The notes below the pieces were generated by a model. It did no database searches, was not told where the DNA came from, and saw only the letters and a program-made list of their open reading frames with translations. A program made the position numbers and the translations under genes. DNA of 5,379 nt from Candidatus Gastranaerophilales bacterium. Lineage in GTDB: Bacteria > Cyanobacteriota > Vampirovibrionia > Gastranaerophilales > Gastranaerophilaceae. The stretch spans positions 1 to 5,379 of the forward strand of contig CALVEE010000126.1 of assembly GCA_944326495.1 (NCBI GenBank), given 5' to 3'. Below, in pieces: positions 5,117 to 5,379 of this stretch (its first letter is position 1; every line of letters begins with the position of its first letter).

Positions 5117-5379
5117 ATGGATGTATCTTTAAACAACATCAATTTTAAATCAGGATTAAATACTAAAATCTTGCTATCAGAAAAAGTAATTATACCCAAA
5201 AAACAAGAAACTTTGTTTATTAATAAGTATGGTGTAGAAGCGGATTTTAGTGCAAGCCGGCCGGCTGCGCTGGCAAACAATCTATGTGCAGGCATCTTTG
5301 AAAAGCTTGCGGATAAATTGAGGTATGTTTTAACATTTCCGCCAGCTATAAAAATATACAATAGAAAGAATCTAATAGA
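5117..5379 (+). CDS. Unknown protein, N-terminal part, runs off the window
   Basis: An open frame of 87 codons continues past the right edge, so length and family are unknown. It begins MDVSLNNINFKSGLNTKILL. The NFKS string at 9-12 also occurs near the N-terminus of the 86-aa protein, encoded there by the same 12 bases (CAATTTTAAATC). The next part is globular-looking (INKYGVEADFSASRPAALAN, then a helix CAGIFEKLADKLRYVL, then TFPPAIKIYN), with no signal peptide or membrane segment. The composition, with regular charged/hydrophobic alternation and mixed codon use, looks like a real protein, unlike the opposite strand. The first ATG is the only usable start; the ATG four bases later hits a stop at once. 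The ribosome site is weak (AAGAG one base before the ATG). It is divergent from the leftward cluster, sharing a 149-base AT-rich spacer in which I see no clear rightward promoter. Confidence 0.7.
   Translation, partial: MDVSLNNINFKSGLNTKILLSEKVIIPKKQETLFINKYGVEADFSASRPAALANNLCAGIFEKLADKLRYVLTFPPAIKIYNRKNLI

Noticed and set aside
5255..5266. 12-base palindrome AGCCGGCCGGCT
   Set aside because: It lies inside the coding frame of the partial gene (encoding Ala-Ser-Arg-Pro-Ala) and has no T run or partner repeat, so I do not read it as a terminator or operator.
5023..5361. Minus-strand open frame of 112 codons at the right edge
   Set aside because: It is antisense to the rightward partial gene, which has a better protein-like composition. 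The frame crosses the promoter of the leftward cluster and has an unconvincing ending rich in Ile, Lys and Asn.
1..5379. CRISPR array, tRNA, rRNA, insertion sequence or attachment site
   Set aside because: No regularly spaced repeats, cloverleaf-like segments, transposase motifs or paired terminal repeats were seen.

Overview
The window looks like a chromosomal segment from a low-GC bacterium. Gene order and SecY sequence are ordinarily bacterial. The AT-rich coding, the TPR and SIMPL genes, and a set of small orphan proteins with short Asn-Phe motifs near the N-terminus make me suspect a gut Melainabacteria / Vampirovibrionia lineage (Gastranaerophilales-like). That placement is inference from memory of such genomes; nothing here proves it.

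Left part (1-1470, + strand): the last 23 codons plus stop of ribosomal protein L15 (rplO) run directly into secY through a TAATG overlap. A strong intrinsic terminator follows secY, so the ribosomal-protein operon ends here, without the adk, map or infA genes that often follow secY.

Middle (1500-3307, + strand): an extended -10 promoter drives a secreted SIMPL-domain (DUF541/YggE-like) protein, which is followed by a GC-rich hairpin. Right after the hairpin lies a TPR-repeat protein with no clear Shine-Dalgarno. An extended -10 element sits about 7 bases before its ATG, so its mRNA may be leaderless.

Right part (3326-5034, - strand): four small genes read leftwards from one good promoter (TTGACA, 17-bp spacer, TATTTT). 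In order of transcription they are a 176-aa DUF697-like hydrophobic protein, an 86-aa two-helix membrane protein, a 133-aa basic-to-acidic orphan with an amphipathic tail, and a 106-aa two-helix membrane protein. The 176-aa and 133-aa proteins share an N-terminal module containing LQKT[ST]xLKNL. The 86-aa and 106-aa proteins share a hairpin architecture. The 94-base gap between the 86-aa and 133-aa genes holds an open, hydrophobic reading frame that looks like a lost or frameshifted C-terminal extension.

Far right (5117-5379, + strand): a divergent gene runs off the window. Its N-terminus carries the same NFKS string as the 86-aa protein. The most interesting content is this right-hand cassette: a lineage-specific cluster of small, probably membrane-active proteins with shared N-terminal modules and no function I can assign.
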